A program made the translations under genes and the position numbers. DNA of 5,912 nt from an uncultured Actinomycetes bacterium (GTDB lineage: Bacteria > Actinomycetota > Actinomycetes > Nanopelagicales > Nanopelagicaceae), in NCBI GenBank assembly GCA_903852955.1, contig CAINSH010000233.1, positions 1-5,912 on the forward strand. The letters run 5' to 3'. The notes under the pieces are model-generated. The model made no database searches and was not told where the DNA came from. It saw only the letters and a list, made by a program, of their open reading frames with translations. Numbering within the stretch: the stretch's first letter is position 1; each line of letters begins with the position of its first letter. This document shows, one piece after another, positions 1 to 5,912 of the stretch.

Positions 1-114
1 CTGGCCGTCACCGACAACCTCAATTTCCCCTCGCCAGACACGGACACGGGCTATTGGCAGTTGGCCATGGCCTGTAGGGGCCTGTCGACGGCTTGCAGCG
101 CCCTGGATACCCCT
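1..114 (+). CDS. purL: Fragment of phosphoribosylformylglycinamidine synthase II (PurL), foreign left end
   Basis: The plus-strand frame beginning at base 1 is open for 38 codons and reads as an internal PurL segment: [11 protein letters not shown], then [12 protein letters not shown], then ALDTP. PurL family proteins carry this region (AVTDxLNF, a WQ..ACRG helix, then a TPV.GGNVS loop), where the enzyme makes FGAM from FGAR with ATP and glutamine-derived ammonia in purine synthesis. The wording, especially GYWQLA.ACRGL, resembles cyanobacterial PurL from memory. The frame stops matching right after ALDTP (base 114), where V-T-G-G would be expected, and runs into rluD antisense with a stop at 154-156. 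GC is about 64% here against roughly 35-45% just beyond. No start or end of the gene is present. I infer it is not native to this locus. Family recognition is fairly sure; the cyanobacterial origin is less sure. Confidence 0.7.
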
Positions 115-649
115 GAATTAATGCATGATAAATCTTATCCACCGAGCGATTTCTAAATGCATCTTTTAAAACTGTAAATGCGCGGTCACTTTTTGCAACA
201 ATCATTAAGCCGCTTGTACCAACATCTAGGCGATGCACAATTCCTTGTCGCTCTGCGGCCCCACTAGTTGAGATTGAATATCCCGCTGCCATAAGCGCCC
301 CAACAACAGTTGGTCCCATCCATCCTGGACTTGGATGTGCGGCGCAACCAACCGGTTTATCAATCACGACAATTGCATCGTCGTCATACACGATTGTTAG
401 ACCTTCTAATGGCGTCAATGGAATTGGATCTTGATTAATTGGAGCTGGCATAAGAACTTCAATTATTTGATGCGCTGTGACACGTTCGGACTTTGCCATT
501 GGTTTTCCTGAAGTTGTGATGTCGCCATCTTCAAGCAGTTTCACAACTGCCGTGCGCGATAGTCCTAGTACTCGAGTTAGAGCGCTATCAATTCGCTCCC
601 CAGCAACGCCCTCTGGCACAGACAACGTGCGTTGTTCTCGATTGCTCAT
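20..649 (-). CDS. rluD: RluD/RluA-family 23S rRNA pseudouridine synthase, C-terminus lost at junction
   Basis: RluD-type enzymes isomerise uridines in 23S rRNA (E. coli RluD: helix 69, positions 1911/1915/1917). An S4 RNA-binding domain is visible at residues 16-62 ([15 protein letters not shown]), followed by the catalytic domain with [17 protein letters not shown] (94-110) and the signature [15 protein letters not shown] (139-153), in which D142 is the catalytic aspartate. Homology continues to [11 protein letters not shown] (about residue 183), then stops: the last 26 residues are Pro/Cys-rich nonsense read through the foreign purL DNA to a TGA at 20-22. Family members are about 300 residues, so roughly 110 C-terminal residues, including the TGRTHQIR-type motif, are missing. 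The ATG at 649 overlaps the lspA stop as ATGA, with AGAAGAG just upstream, so translation is probably coupled to lspA. The exact target uridines are inferred only from the family. Confidence 0.88.
   Translation of the reverse strand: MSNREQRTLSVPEGVAGERIDSALTRVLGLSRTAVVKLLEDGDITTSGKPMAKSERVTAHQIIEVLMPAPINQDPIPLTPLEGLTIVYDDDAIVVIDKPVGCAAHPSPGWMGPTVVGALMAAGYSISTSGAAERQGIVHRLDVGTSGLMIVAKSDRAFTVLKDAFRNRSVDKIYHALIQGYPGRCKPSTGPYRPWPTANSPCPCLARGN
104..114. other. Probable chimeric junction between purL fragment and rluD
   Basis: The 11 bases tggatacccct make sense in both genes: on the plus strand they end the PurL-like segment (L-D-T-P), and on the minus strand they encode the last RluD-like residues (Q-G-Y-P). 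To the left only the PurL frame is meaningful; to the right only the RluD frame is. Base composition changes abruptly at the same place. A short shared sequence at a breakpoint is typical of a mis-assembly or PCR/amplification chimera, though a true recombination event cannot be excluded from sequence alone. Confidence 0.65.
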
Positions 650-1128
650 ATCAACTCTTCTTTTTTAATGGGAGGAATATTGCGGGCAGTTAAAACGATT
701 GAAATGCAGGCCGCAATGACAATTGCCGAATCTGCAATATTGAATATAGGCCAATGCGGCAGTTGCATCCAATCGATTACATGGCCACGGAGCAGCCCTG
801 GCTCACGGAAAATTCGATCAGTTAAATTGCCTAAAATCCCGCCCATTACCAGACCTAGAACCACGGCCCAACCTTTTGAAGTAATTGAAGGTGCGTAATA
901 TGTAATGCCAATTAATACTGCAATACCAAAAAACGAAAGCAGTAAAGTTGATCCAGGTGCAAATGAAAAAGCGGCACCAGAGTTTCGAGCAAAATTTAAC
1001 TGGAAAAATGAACCGAGGATTTTGACCGCACCTCGATGTGAAAGTGCGTTAACTGCCCAGATTTTGGAAGCTAAATCTAAAATCCAGATGAGCCAGGCAA
1101 CACTTAATAGTGTGCGCCAAACGCGCAC
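646..1128 (-). CDS. lspA: Lipoprotein signal peptidase (signal peptidase II)
   Basis: LspA is an inner-membrane aspartyl protease that removes the signal peptide from diacylglyceryl-modified prolipoproteins. The 160-residue length is normal. Four hydrophobic segments are visible, about residues 5-22, 62-79, 87-103 and 129-147. Family motifs are all present: D18 and K22 in the first helix, N49 in RNSGAAFSF, GGxxGNLxDR (96-105) with N101, D104 and R105, HVIDW with catalytic D119, and FNIADS (129-134) with catalytic D133. Translation starts at a GTG (1126-1128), two bases after the TAA of the upstream dksA-like gene. A GGAAGAA inside the end of that gene lies about 11 bases before the GTG and can serve as ribosome site. 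The stop codon overlaps the rluD start (ATGA). The gene therefore appears to be the middle member of a dksA-lspA-rluD operon. Confidence 0.97.
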   Translation of the reverse strand: MRVWRTLLSVAWLIWILDLASKIWAVNALSHRGAVKILGSFFQLNFARNSGAAFSFAPGSTLLLSFFGIAVLIGITYYAPSITSKGWAVVLGLVMGGILGNLTDRIFREPGLLRGHVIDWMQLPHWPIFNIADSAIVIAACISIVLTARNIPPIKKEELI

Positions 1129-1130
1129 AG

Positions 1131-1922
1131 TTAGCGCCGTTCTTCCTTCTGCTTACAGAGCATGCACAATGTAGCCCGCGGAAATACTTGTAAACGGGCC
1201 TTACCGATTGCGCTTCCGCACTCTTCGCAGTTTCCATATGTCTTTGAATCAAGTCGCTCGAGCGCACGTTCGGTCTGTAAAACCATGTCACGTGCATTGA
1301 TAACTAATGACATTTCGTGTTCGCGTTCGAAAGTCTTAGTTCCAGCATCGGCTTGATCATCGCCAGCGCCTTCACCTGACTCTTGAATAAGTGAATCCAT
1401 TTCCAATTCAACTTTTGCCAGTTCTTCTCGCAAACGGGCCAACTCCTTAGACACTTCCGCTCTCATGCTCTTAAGTTCTGCAGCCGTCCAAGGAGACTCG
1501 CTTTCGCTAACAACAATTGGTGTTGGCGCTACTTTGATGGGCTTAAGCGGTGCAATTTTCTTTCCGCTTTTTACCGGGCGTGGTGGTGGCGGCATCGTTA
1601 ATCGGCGCTCTTCAATAACTGGAGCAGCAACTGGTGCGGTAATAGTTGAAACAGAAACAGTTTGCGACTTTTCATCCACCGTCAAAGTTGTTTTAGATGG
1701 AAATGGCTTTCCTGGAGCTTTCTTAACTGGAATGCTCTTTAGTGCACTCTTTTTCGCAACTGCTTTTTTCACAGGAGCTTTCTTGGCCACGGCCTTTTTC
1801 GCAGGAGCCTTTTTCGCAGGAGCTTTCTTGGCCACGGCCTTCTTCGCCGGAGCCTTTTTAGCAGGTGCCTTTTTGGCAGGTGCTTTCTTGGCTGCAGCTT
1901 TTTTAACGGGCTTCTTTGGCAT
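1131..1922 (-). CDS. DksA/TraR-family zinc-finger protein with histone H1-like Lys/Ala N-terminal tail
   Basis: The 263-residue product has three parts. Residues 3-59 are a Lys/Ala/Pro repeat ([10 protein letters not shown] units) like histone H1 tails and likely bind DNA. Residues 60-145 are a Pro/Lys-rich, probably disordered linker. Residues 146-263 are the DksA/TraR domain: a coiled coil (about 147-180), [13 protein letters not shown] (194-206), and a zinc finger C232-x2-C235-x17-C253-x2-C256 followed by KQKEERR. DksA-type proteins bind RNA polymerase through the secondary channel; the E. coli DxxDxA tip motif is not preserved exactly (DDQADAG instead), so ppGpp-type function should not be assumed. 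A similar fusion of an H1-like tail to a DksA domain is, as I recall, known in Streptomyces coelicolor (SCO2075). ATG at 1922, with AAGG about 9 bases upstream, fits the start. First gene of the dksA-lspA-rluD run, divergent from ileS. Confidence 0.93.
   Translation of the reverse strand: MPKKPVKKAAAKKAPAKKAPAKKAPAKKAVAKKAPAKKAPAKKAVAKKAPVKKAVAKKSALKSIPVKKAPGKPFPSKTTLTVDEKSQTVSVSTITAPVAAPVIEERRLTMPPPPRPVKSGKKIAPLKPIKVAPTPIVVSESESPWTAAELKSMRAEVSKELARLREELAKVELEMDSLIQESGEGAGDDQADAGTKTFEREHEMSLVINARDMVLQTERALERLDSKTYGNCEECGSAIGKARLQVFPRATLCMLCKQKEERR
1747..1916 (-). repeat. Degenerate 15-bp tandem repeat encoding [10 protein letters not shown] units
   Basis: The coding DNA for the Lys/Ala tail is a degenerate tandem array with a 5-codon (15-bp) period. 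On top of it sits a larger 45-bp period: a 25-bp segment at 1772-1796 recurs exactly at 1817-1841. Such internal identity suggests recent unit duplication and makes the copy number prone to slippage between strains and to collapse in short-read assembly. Confidence 0.8.
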
Positions 1923-1947
1923 GTCGCGAACCTTAATCCTCTTAGGC

Positions 1948-1972
1948 GACCGTTACCAATTACGCCACGGTC
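1948..1972 (-). other. Inverted repeat in the dksA-like gene leader
   Basis: GACCGT at 1948-1953 and ACGGTC at 1967-1972 form a perfect 6-bp inverted repeat around a 13-base spacer, 26-50 bases upstream of the dksA-like ATG. It could be a hairpin in that gene's 5' UTR or a regulator operator between the divergent promoters. No U-run follows it, so it is not a typical terminator. The function is unknown and the repeat may be chance. Confidence 0.3.
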
Positions 1973-2000
1973 TAATTCTTAGCCACTGAGGCGTTACTAT
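1972..2000 (+). promoter_or_regulatory. Candidate ileS promoter (-10 TACTAT)
   Basis: TACTAT at 1995-2000 matches the actinobacterial sigma-A-like -10 pattern TAnnnT and would place the transcript start near 2007, about 15 bases before Stem I of the T-box leader. The -35 position (about 1972-1977, ctaatt) is not a recognisable TTGACA. The call rests mostly on its position relative to the leader. Confidence 0.25.
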
Positions 2001-2121
2001 TAGCACCAATCGCACATAAGCGCTGACGGGGCTATCACCTCACGAGCTTGCTGGAAGAAATGCTGACAAAGCATCTAGAACTAGCACGTGATTAGAAATA
2101 TAAGTGGCGTGATATTCACGC

Positions 2122-2168
2122 AAGGCGGGTGGTACCGCGAGATCTGCGCCAGCAGGTCACGTCCCTCC
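2122..2168 (+). promoter_or_regulatory. T-box antisequestrator element
   Basis: Lower helix GGCGGG (2124-2129) pairs with CCCTCC (2163-2168) with one C.U mismatch. The 7-base bulge UGGUACC (2130-2136) follows, then an upper helix 2137-2147/2152-2162 (one A.A mismatch, two G.U pairs) capped by GCCA. This is the standard tRNA-stabilised T-box fold. Its 3' strand is the same CCUCC that otherwise pairs with the Shine-Dalgarno, so the two states exclude each other. Confidence 0.85.
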
Positions 2169-2195
2169 AGAGGTAAATCTCGTGGAGGATTTTTT
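2164..2195 (+). promoter_or_regulatory. Shine-Dalgarno sequestrator hairpin and ileS ribosome binding site
   Basis: CCTCCA (2164-2169) pairs with TGGAGG (2183-2188) and GAG (2170-2172) with CTC (2179-2181), leaving G2182 bulged and a GTAAAT loop. The helix buries the strong ribosome site GGAGGA (2184-2189), which lies 7 bases before the ATG at 2196 and fixes that start. The hairpin is followed directly by six T residues (2190-2195), so it could also act as an intrinsic terminator; actinobacterial ileS T-boxes are usually considered translational. Confidence 0.85.
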
Positions 2196-5100
2196 ATGTC
2201 GTTTCGCGCAATCCCAGCAGCTGTTGACCTGCCTGCCGTTGAACATGTGATTTTGAAATTTTGGCGCGACAACCAAATCTTTGAAAAAACCGTATCCGCT
2301 CGCGAAGGCGCTCCGGCGTGGATGTTTTATGAAGGTCCACCGACTGCAAATGGAATGCCGGGCACACACCACATTGAAGCGCGAGTTTTTAAGGATGTTT
2401 TTCCACGTTTTCATACCATGAAAGGCAAGCAGGTAATTCGTAAAGCCGGATGGGATTGCCATGGTCTTCCAGTTGAAATCGCAGTTGAGAAAGAGTTAGG
2501 TTTTTCTGGAAAAGGCGATATCGAAAAATATGGAATTGCAGCTTTTAATGACAAATGCCGCGAGTCTGTGCAACGACATGTAAGCGCATTTACAGACATG
2601 ACCGATCGCATGGGCTTCTGGGTCGATTTTGATGAAGCGTATTGGACGATGTCGCCAGAGTATGTTGAAAGTGTTTGGTGGTCACTCAAGCAGATTTGGA
2701 AAAAGGGTCTACTAGTTCAAGATCACCGTGTTGCGCCGTATTGCCCACGTTGTGGAACAGGTCTTTCAGATCACGAACTCGCACAAGGATATGAAAACGT
2801 TGTCGATCCATCGGTATATGTTCGATTCCCGGTTACTTCAGGTGATTTAGCTGCAATTAATGCCAGCCTATTAGTGTGGACTACAACTCCATGGACTTTA
2901 GTTTCAAATACTGCCGTAGCAGTGCACCCTGATGTTGATTACGTAGCAATCGAAGTAACTGTTGAGGAATCTACTGAAGTTCTTGTGGTAGCAGAAGCAC
3001 TTATGGATAGCGTTAAGGGTGAGAAGAAAATTCTCAAGAAGATGTTAGGTAAGGATCTAGAACGGGTGACTTACAAGCGCCCATTTGATTTTGTTGAAAT
3101 TCCAGAATCACATTTTGTGGTGCTTGCAACGTATGTAACCACTGAGGATGGAACCGGGTTAGTCCATCAAGCTCCAGCTTTCGGCGCTGATGACTTACTA
3201 GTCTGTCGCGCATATGGTCTGCCGGTCGTTAATCCCATCGCACCTGATGGGCATTTCTTTGCAGATGTTGAGATTGTCGGTGGAATGTTTTTCAAAGAAG
3301 CCGATAAAACTCTGGTGAAAGAGTTGAAGAGCCGCGGCGTTCTTTACAAGCATCAACCATACGAGCACACCTATCCGCACTGCTGGCGATGCCACACACC
3401 TTTGATGTATTACGCGCAACCATCGTGGTACATACGCACGACCTCAATTAAGGATGCACTGCTACGTGAAAATGCGGCTACTGATTGGCACCCACAAACT
3501 ATTAAAGAGGGTCGTTACGGTGATTGGCTCAATAACAATATTGACTGGGCCCTTTCACGCAATCGTTTCTGGGGCACCCCACTACCAATTTGGCGTTGCG
3601 AAAACAAACATGAAATTTGCGTTGACTCATTAGCAGAGCTTGGCGAACTTGCTGGACAGGAGCTTTCTAAACTTGATCCACACCGCCCGTTTGTCGATGA
3701 CATCACATTTGCATGTGCCGAATGCGATTCAACGATGGTACGTGTGCCAGAAGTTATCGATTGTTGGTATGACTCTGGCGCTATGCCATTTGCACAGTGG
3801 GGATATCCGCATAAAGAAGGCTCTGTTGAAAAATTTAAGCAGTCCTACCCTGCCGACTTCATCTGTGAAGCAATCGATCAAACACGTGGTTGGTTCTACA
3901 CATTAATGACTATTGGAACTTTAGTTTTTGATAAATCTTCATACAAGACCGTACTTTGCTTAGGCCACATTTTGGATAAAGATGGCCGCAAAATGAGTAA
4001 GCACCTTGGAAACGTATTGGAACCAATGGCTCTGATGGATCAACATGGCGCAGATGCGGTTCGCTGGTACATGTTGGCTGCCGGTAGTCCATGGTCTGCC
4101 CGACGCGTAGGCCATGATGCAATAAATGAAGTTGTGCGAAAAACACTACTGACTTACTGGAACACCGTTTCTTTTCATGCTCTTTATGCAAATGCATCCA
4201 ACTTTGACCTCAGCCAAAGCACCAAACTGGCCGATCGTCCATTGATGGATCGTTGGATAATTTCAGAACTAAATATTTTGATCGCAGAAGTAGATGCTGC
4301 GCTTAGCGACTTTGATACCCAAGTTGCTGGTCGCGCACTTGCTAGGTTTATCGATGATCTTTCCAACTGGTATGTAAGACGTTCTCGTCGACGTTTCTGG
4401 GATGGTGATGTCAGTGCGCTCTCAACACTGCATGAATGCTTAGTAGTTCTGACACAACTTCTTTCTCCCATGGTTCCGTTTATCACGGAGCAGGTTTGGC
4501 AAGAGTTAGTTATTCCTACAAACGATCAGGCTGTTGCATCCGTTCATCTTTCTGACTTTCCTGTTTCGGATAAGAATGCAATTAATACCGAACTTGGTTC
4601 CCAGGTTGGCCTTACTCGCCGCATCGTAGAACTTGGTCGAGCTTCTCGAGCTGAATCAGGAATAAAAATCCGTCAGCCACTTGGACGTGCGTTAATTGCA
4701 GCTAGCGGATGGGCAGCTCTTCCAGCCCAGATGCGCGAACAAATTGCTGATGAGTTAAACGTTATTAGCTTGGCTGATATCGCCGATGCTGATGGTGATT
4801 TGGTCGATATTTCTGTCAAAGCAAACTTTAAGTCACTCGGAGCAAAATTTGGTGGTGCAGTCCAGGAGATCGCTAAAGCAATTGCTGCAAGTGATGCAAC
4901 TTCACTGGTTAAAACTTTGCGCGCAAGTGGGACCACAACCGTTGCAGATTGGGAAATTGCTTTAGATGACTTAGTTATCACTGAAGTCCCTAAGAGCGGT
5001 TGGATGGTTGCAAGTCATGAGGGCGAAAGCGTGGCACTTGATCTGGAAATGACTCCAGCTCTCATAACAGCTGGAAACGTGCGTGAAGTAATCCGCTTTA

Positions 5101-5309
5101 TTCAAGAACGCCGCAAGAGCGATGGGTTTGAAATCTCAGATCGAATTGAAGTTTTGTGGAATGCGAATGCGGATATAAGTGAGGCGATTGCTAGTGATGA
5201 AGAACGTATAAAAGAGGAAGTTCTTGCACTTTCAATGGTTCAAGATGCTTCACTATCTTTTGATGCAGATGAGATTGGTTTAGCAGTCAAACTAACTAAA
5301 GCGCACTAA
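2196..5309 (+). CDS. ileS: Isoleucyl-tRNA synthetase, type 2 (eukaryote-like)
   Basis: IleRS charges tRNA-Ile in the cytoplasm. The 1037-residue length matches actinobacterial type 2 enzymes. Visible in order: GPPTANGMPGTHH, with the HIGH-equivalent GTHH at 56-59; RKAGWDCHGLPVEIAVEKELG (type 2 wording, about 82-102); CPRCGT (183-188); the editing domain with WTTTPWT (228-234) and GTGLVHQAPAFGADD, editing aspartate near 332/333; cysteine pairs HCWRC (396/399) and CAEC (507/510); WYDSGAMPFAQWG (524-536); KMSKH (599-603, KMSKS equivalent); and the anticodon-binding domain with WYVRRSRRRFW after about 720. The ATG at 2196 is chosen for its GGAGGA site and because it follows the T-box; an in-frame upstream GTG at 2088 lies inside the riboswitch. 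Regulated by the T-box. The last 14 bases overlap convergent yggT. Type 2 enzymes are generally less sensitive to mupirocin; that is family knowledge, not tested here. Confidence 0.98.
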   Translation: MSFRAIPAAVDLPAVEHVILKFWRDNQIFEKTVSAREGAPAWMFYEGPPTANGMPGTHHIEARVFKDVFPRFHTMKGKQVIRKAGWDCHGLPVEIAVEKELGFSGKGDIEKYGIAAFNDKCRESVQRHVSAFTDMTDRMGFWVDFDEAYWTMSPEYVESVWWSLKQIWKKGLLVQDHRVAPYCPRCGTGLSDHELAQGYENVVDPSVYVRFPVTSGDLAAINASLLVWTTTPWTLVSNTAVAVHPDVDYVAIEVTVEESTEVLVVAEALMDSVKGEKKILKKMLGKDLERVTYKRPFDFVEIPESHFVVLATYVTTEDGTGLVHQAPAFGADDLLVCRAYGLPVVNPIAPDGHFFADVEIVGGMFFKEADKTLVKELKSRGVLYKHQPYEHTYPHCWRCHTPLMYYAQPSWYIRTTSIKDALLRENAATDWHPQTIKEGRYGDWLNNNIDWALSRNRFWGTPLPIWRCENKHEICVDSLAELGELAGQELSKLDPHRPFVDDITFACAECDSTMVRVPEVIDCWYDSGAMPFAQWGYPHKEGSVEKFKQSYPADFICEAIDQTRGWFYTLMTIGTLVFDKSSYKTVLCLGHILDKDGRKMSKHLGNVLEPMALMDQHGADAVRWYMLAAGSPWSARRVGHDAINEVVRKTLLTYWNTVSFHALYANASNFDLSQSTKLADRPLMDRWIISELNILIAEVDAALSDFDTQVAGRALARFIDDLSNWYVRRSRRRFWDGDVSALSTLHECLVVLTQLLSPMVPFITEQVWQELVIPTNDQAVASVHLSDFPVSDKNAINTELGSQVGLTRRIVELGRASRAESGIKIRQPLGRALIAASGWAALPAQMREQIADELNVISLADIADADGDLVDISVKANFKSLGAKFGGAVQEIAKAIAASDATSLVKTLRASGTTTVADWEIALDDLVITEVPKSGWMVASHEGESVALDLEMTPALITAGNVREVIRFIQERRKSDGFEISDRIEVLWNANADISEAIASDEERIKEEVLALSMVQDASLSFDADEIGLAVKLTKAH

Positions 5310-5577
5310 CAAATCCCATTAATATCTGAACTCCAAAAAAGAGCACGATGAAACTTAGGTCTAAACTAACCGCACCTAAGCGAAGTGGTGGAATGTAGCG
5401 ACCAACAAAGCGCATTGGCTTGTCAGTTATTGCATAAACGAGTTCAACAAGCATGAGCCCTAAACCTTTTGGACGCCAATTACGTGCAAACATTCGTACA
5501 TAATCAAGGATTAACCGGGCAAGGAGGGCAAATAAAAATAATTGAAGAACGCTAGCTAATAGCGAACCGATTCGCAT
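5296..5577 (-). CDS. YggT family small membrane protein
   Basis: The 93-residue protein has the YggT-family layout: a hydrophobic segment at about 4-26 (ending RLILDYVRMF), a cytoplasmic or loop region with FARNWRPKG (30-38) and the conserved TDKPMRFVGRYIPPLRLG (51-68), then a second hydrophobic segment at about 69-91. In Actinobacteria it lies directly downstream of sepF in the division cluster; its precise function is not established, with roles in membrane or division processes proposed. The ATG at 5577 follows the sepF TGA by five bases, so the two are probably co-transcribed and coupled; no strong ribosome site is visible. The TAG stop (5296-5298) lies inside the ileS 3' end, giving a 14-bp tail-to-tail overlap, and no terminator hairpin separates them. 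In most Actinobacteria divIVA/wag31 follows; here it does not. Confidence 0.93.
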   Translation of the reverse strand: MRIGSLLASVLQLFLFALLARLILDYVRMFARNWRPKGLGLMLVELVYAITDKPMRFVGRYIPPLRLGAVSLDLSFIVLFFGVQILMGFVSAL

Positions 5578-5582
5578 GAAAA

Positions 5583-5912
5583 TCAGCTCTGGTTAAAAAA
5601 GCTTGCTTGTGCAGCCGCTGATTTATCTTCAAGGTCGATAGAAACATTTGCAGGTGAAAGAAGAAATACCTTCTTTGTCACACGTTCAATAGTTCCGTGT
5701 AAACCAAATGCCAGCCCACTTGCAAAATCAACCAGGCGCTTGTGTTCTGATTCATCCATGTCAGTTAAATTGATAATGACTGGATTTCCTAAACGAAAAT
5801 GTTCACCAATTACTCGAGCTTCATTATAAAAACGTGGATGCAAAGTCACGATGCGATCTAATACAGGCATCTCTAACTGTGGTGCGGCTTCATAAGTTGA
5901 ATTCGTAACAAC
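5583..5912 (-). CDS. sepF: Cell division protein SepF, C-terminal part (start beyond window)
   Basis: SepF anchors FtsZ to the membrane and aligns the Z-ring; in Actinobacteria, which lack FtsA, it is the main anchor. The window holds 109 C-terminal residues, and the frame is still open at the right edge, so the N-terminal amphipathic membrane-binding helix and linker are outside. The SepF core is clear: VTLHPRFYNEARVIGEHFR, then GNPVIINLTDMDESEHKRLVDFASGLAFGL, then GTIERVTKKVFLLSPANVSI and the EDK tail. The ATG at 5868-5870 is internal to the core fold, and the 14 codons before it (ending PQLE) stay in frame, so it is unlikely to be the true start. The TGA lies five bases before yggT. Confidence 0.95.
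   Translation of the reverse strand, partial: VVTNSTYEAAPQLEMPVLDRIVTLHPRFYNEARVIGEHFRLGNPVIINLTDMDESEHKRLVDFASGLAFGLHGTIERVTKKVFLLSPANVSIDLEDKSAAAQASFFNQS

Larger units (their letters stand above)
2022..2195 (+). promoter_or_regulatory. T-box riboswitch (tRNA-Ile sensing) in the ileS leader, ultrashort Stem I
   Basis: The leader contains the T-box consensus AAGGCGGGTGGTACCGCG at 2122-2139 and folds by hand as follows. Stem I (2022-2047): GCT/AGC, a 3x3 internal loop, then GGGG/CCTC closing the hexaloop CTATCA, which presents the isoleucine codon AUC (2034-2036) as specifier. Stem II: TGCTGG (2049-2054) with CTAGCA (2081-2086), enclosing hairpin ATGCT/AGCAT (2060-2064/2070-2074). Stem III: GCGTGA/TCACGC (2107-2112/2116-2121) with a TAT loop. 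A specifier in a terminal loop of a very short Stem I is the known actinobacterial ileS variant, which acts on translation. The bulge UGGU (2130-2133) would pair with ACCA, matching the A73 discriminator of tRNA-Ile. Uncharged tRNA-Ile should expose the ileS ribosome site. Identification is strong; individual helices are hand-drawn and unmeasured. Confidence 0.95.

Noticed and set aside
20..103. Pro/Cys-rich C-terminus of the rluD frame as a novel domain
   Set aside because: It is the wrong-strand reading of the PurL-like fragment and ends by chance at TGA.
1465..1989. Long plus-strand frame rich in Ala/Phe/Gly across the dksA-like gene
   Set aside because: It is the antisense reading of the Lys/Ala repeat, which gives hydrophobic repeats by codon complementarity; no ribosome site or family motif.
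1923..1990. Possible tRNA on the minus strand (D-arm-like TAATTGGTAACG followed by GGTTCG)
   Set aside because: No acceptor stem and no T-stem complementary to the bases flanking TTCGCGA; the resemblance is limited to short motifs.
2088..2195. In-frame upstream GTG start for ileS adding 36 residues
   Set aside because: The extension is translated from T-box riboswitch sequence, has no family homology and no ribosome site; the ATG at 2196 has GGAGGA at correct spacing.
5868..5870. ATG at 5870 as the start of a short SepF
   Set aside because: It falls inside the conserved SepF core, and the frame continues upstream to the window edge without a stop; a complete SepF needs an N-terminal membrane helix.
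1..5912. CRISPR arrays, insertion sequences, toxin-antitoxin or defence genes
   Set aside because: No spaced direct repeats, terminal inverted repeats, transposase or defence motifs were seen on either strand; apart from the left end the genes are core housekeeping.

Overview
The window looks like a piece of a low-GC freshwater actinobacterial genome, probably Nanopelagicales (acI, Planktophila/Nanopelagicus-like). The evidence is the gene set: an actinobacterial sepF-yggT cell-division cluster tail, a DksA/TraR-type zinc-finger protein with a histone-H1-like Lys/Ala tail, a eukaryote-like (type 2) isoleucyl-tRNA synthetase, and an actinobacterial-style translational T-box in front of ileS. 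These sit in DNA of moderate GC, well below most Actinobacteria. The order-level placement is inference.

Layout from left to right. Bases 1 to about 104-114 are foreign: about 64% GC, with a plus-strand reading frame that looks like a piece of PurL (purine synthesis), cyanobacterial in flavour. It is joined through about 11 ambiguous bases to the middle of an RluD-family pseudouridine synthase gene, whose C-terminal part is therefore missing. This is most simply an assembly chimera or contig-end artefact. Bases 20-1922 (minus strand) carry a compact run read as dksA-like, lspA, rluD, with a 2-nt gap and then a 4-nt ATGA overlap. Bases 1923-2195 are a divergent intergenic region holding the ileS T-box leader. 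Bases 2196-5309 (plus) are ileS. Bases 5296-5577 (minus) are yggT, whose 3' end overlaps the ileS 3' end by 14 bp. Bases 5583-5912 (minus) are the C-terminal part of sepF, cut by the window edge.

How the parts work together. SepF (FtsZ anchor) and YggT (small membrane protein) belong to the division cluster; the DksA-like protein, LspA and RluD are the genes that commonly follow in Actinobacteria. Here ileS is inverted relative to that series, and the usual divIVA/wag31 neighbour is not present between yggT and the dksA-like gene. The ileS leader can be folded in detail: an ultrashort Stem I with an AUC specifier in a terminal loop, Stem II, Stem III, the T-box with a UGGU bulge, and a hairpin covering the Shine-Dalgarno. 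This supports control by uncharged tRNA-Ile.

Most of the window is ordinary housekeeping. The items worth a second look are the chimeric left end, the T-box architecture with a possible dual terminator/sequestrator, the 3' overlap of ileS and yggT, and the rearranged synteny. I did not see a novel defence, mobile or CRISPR system.
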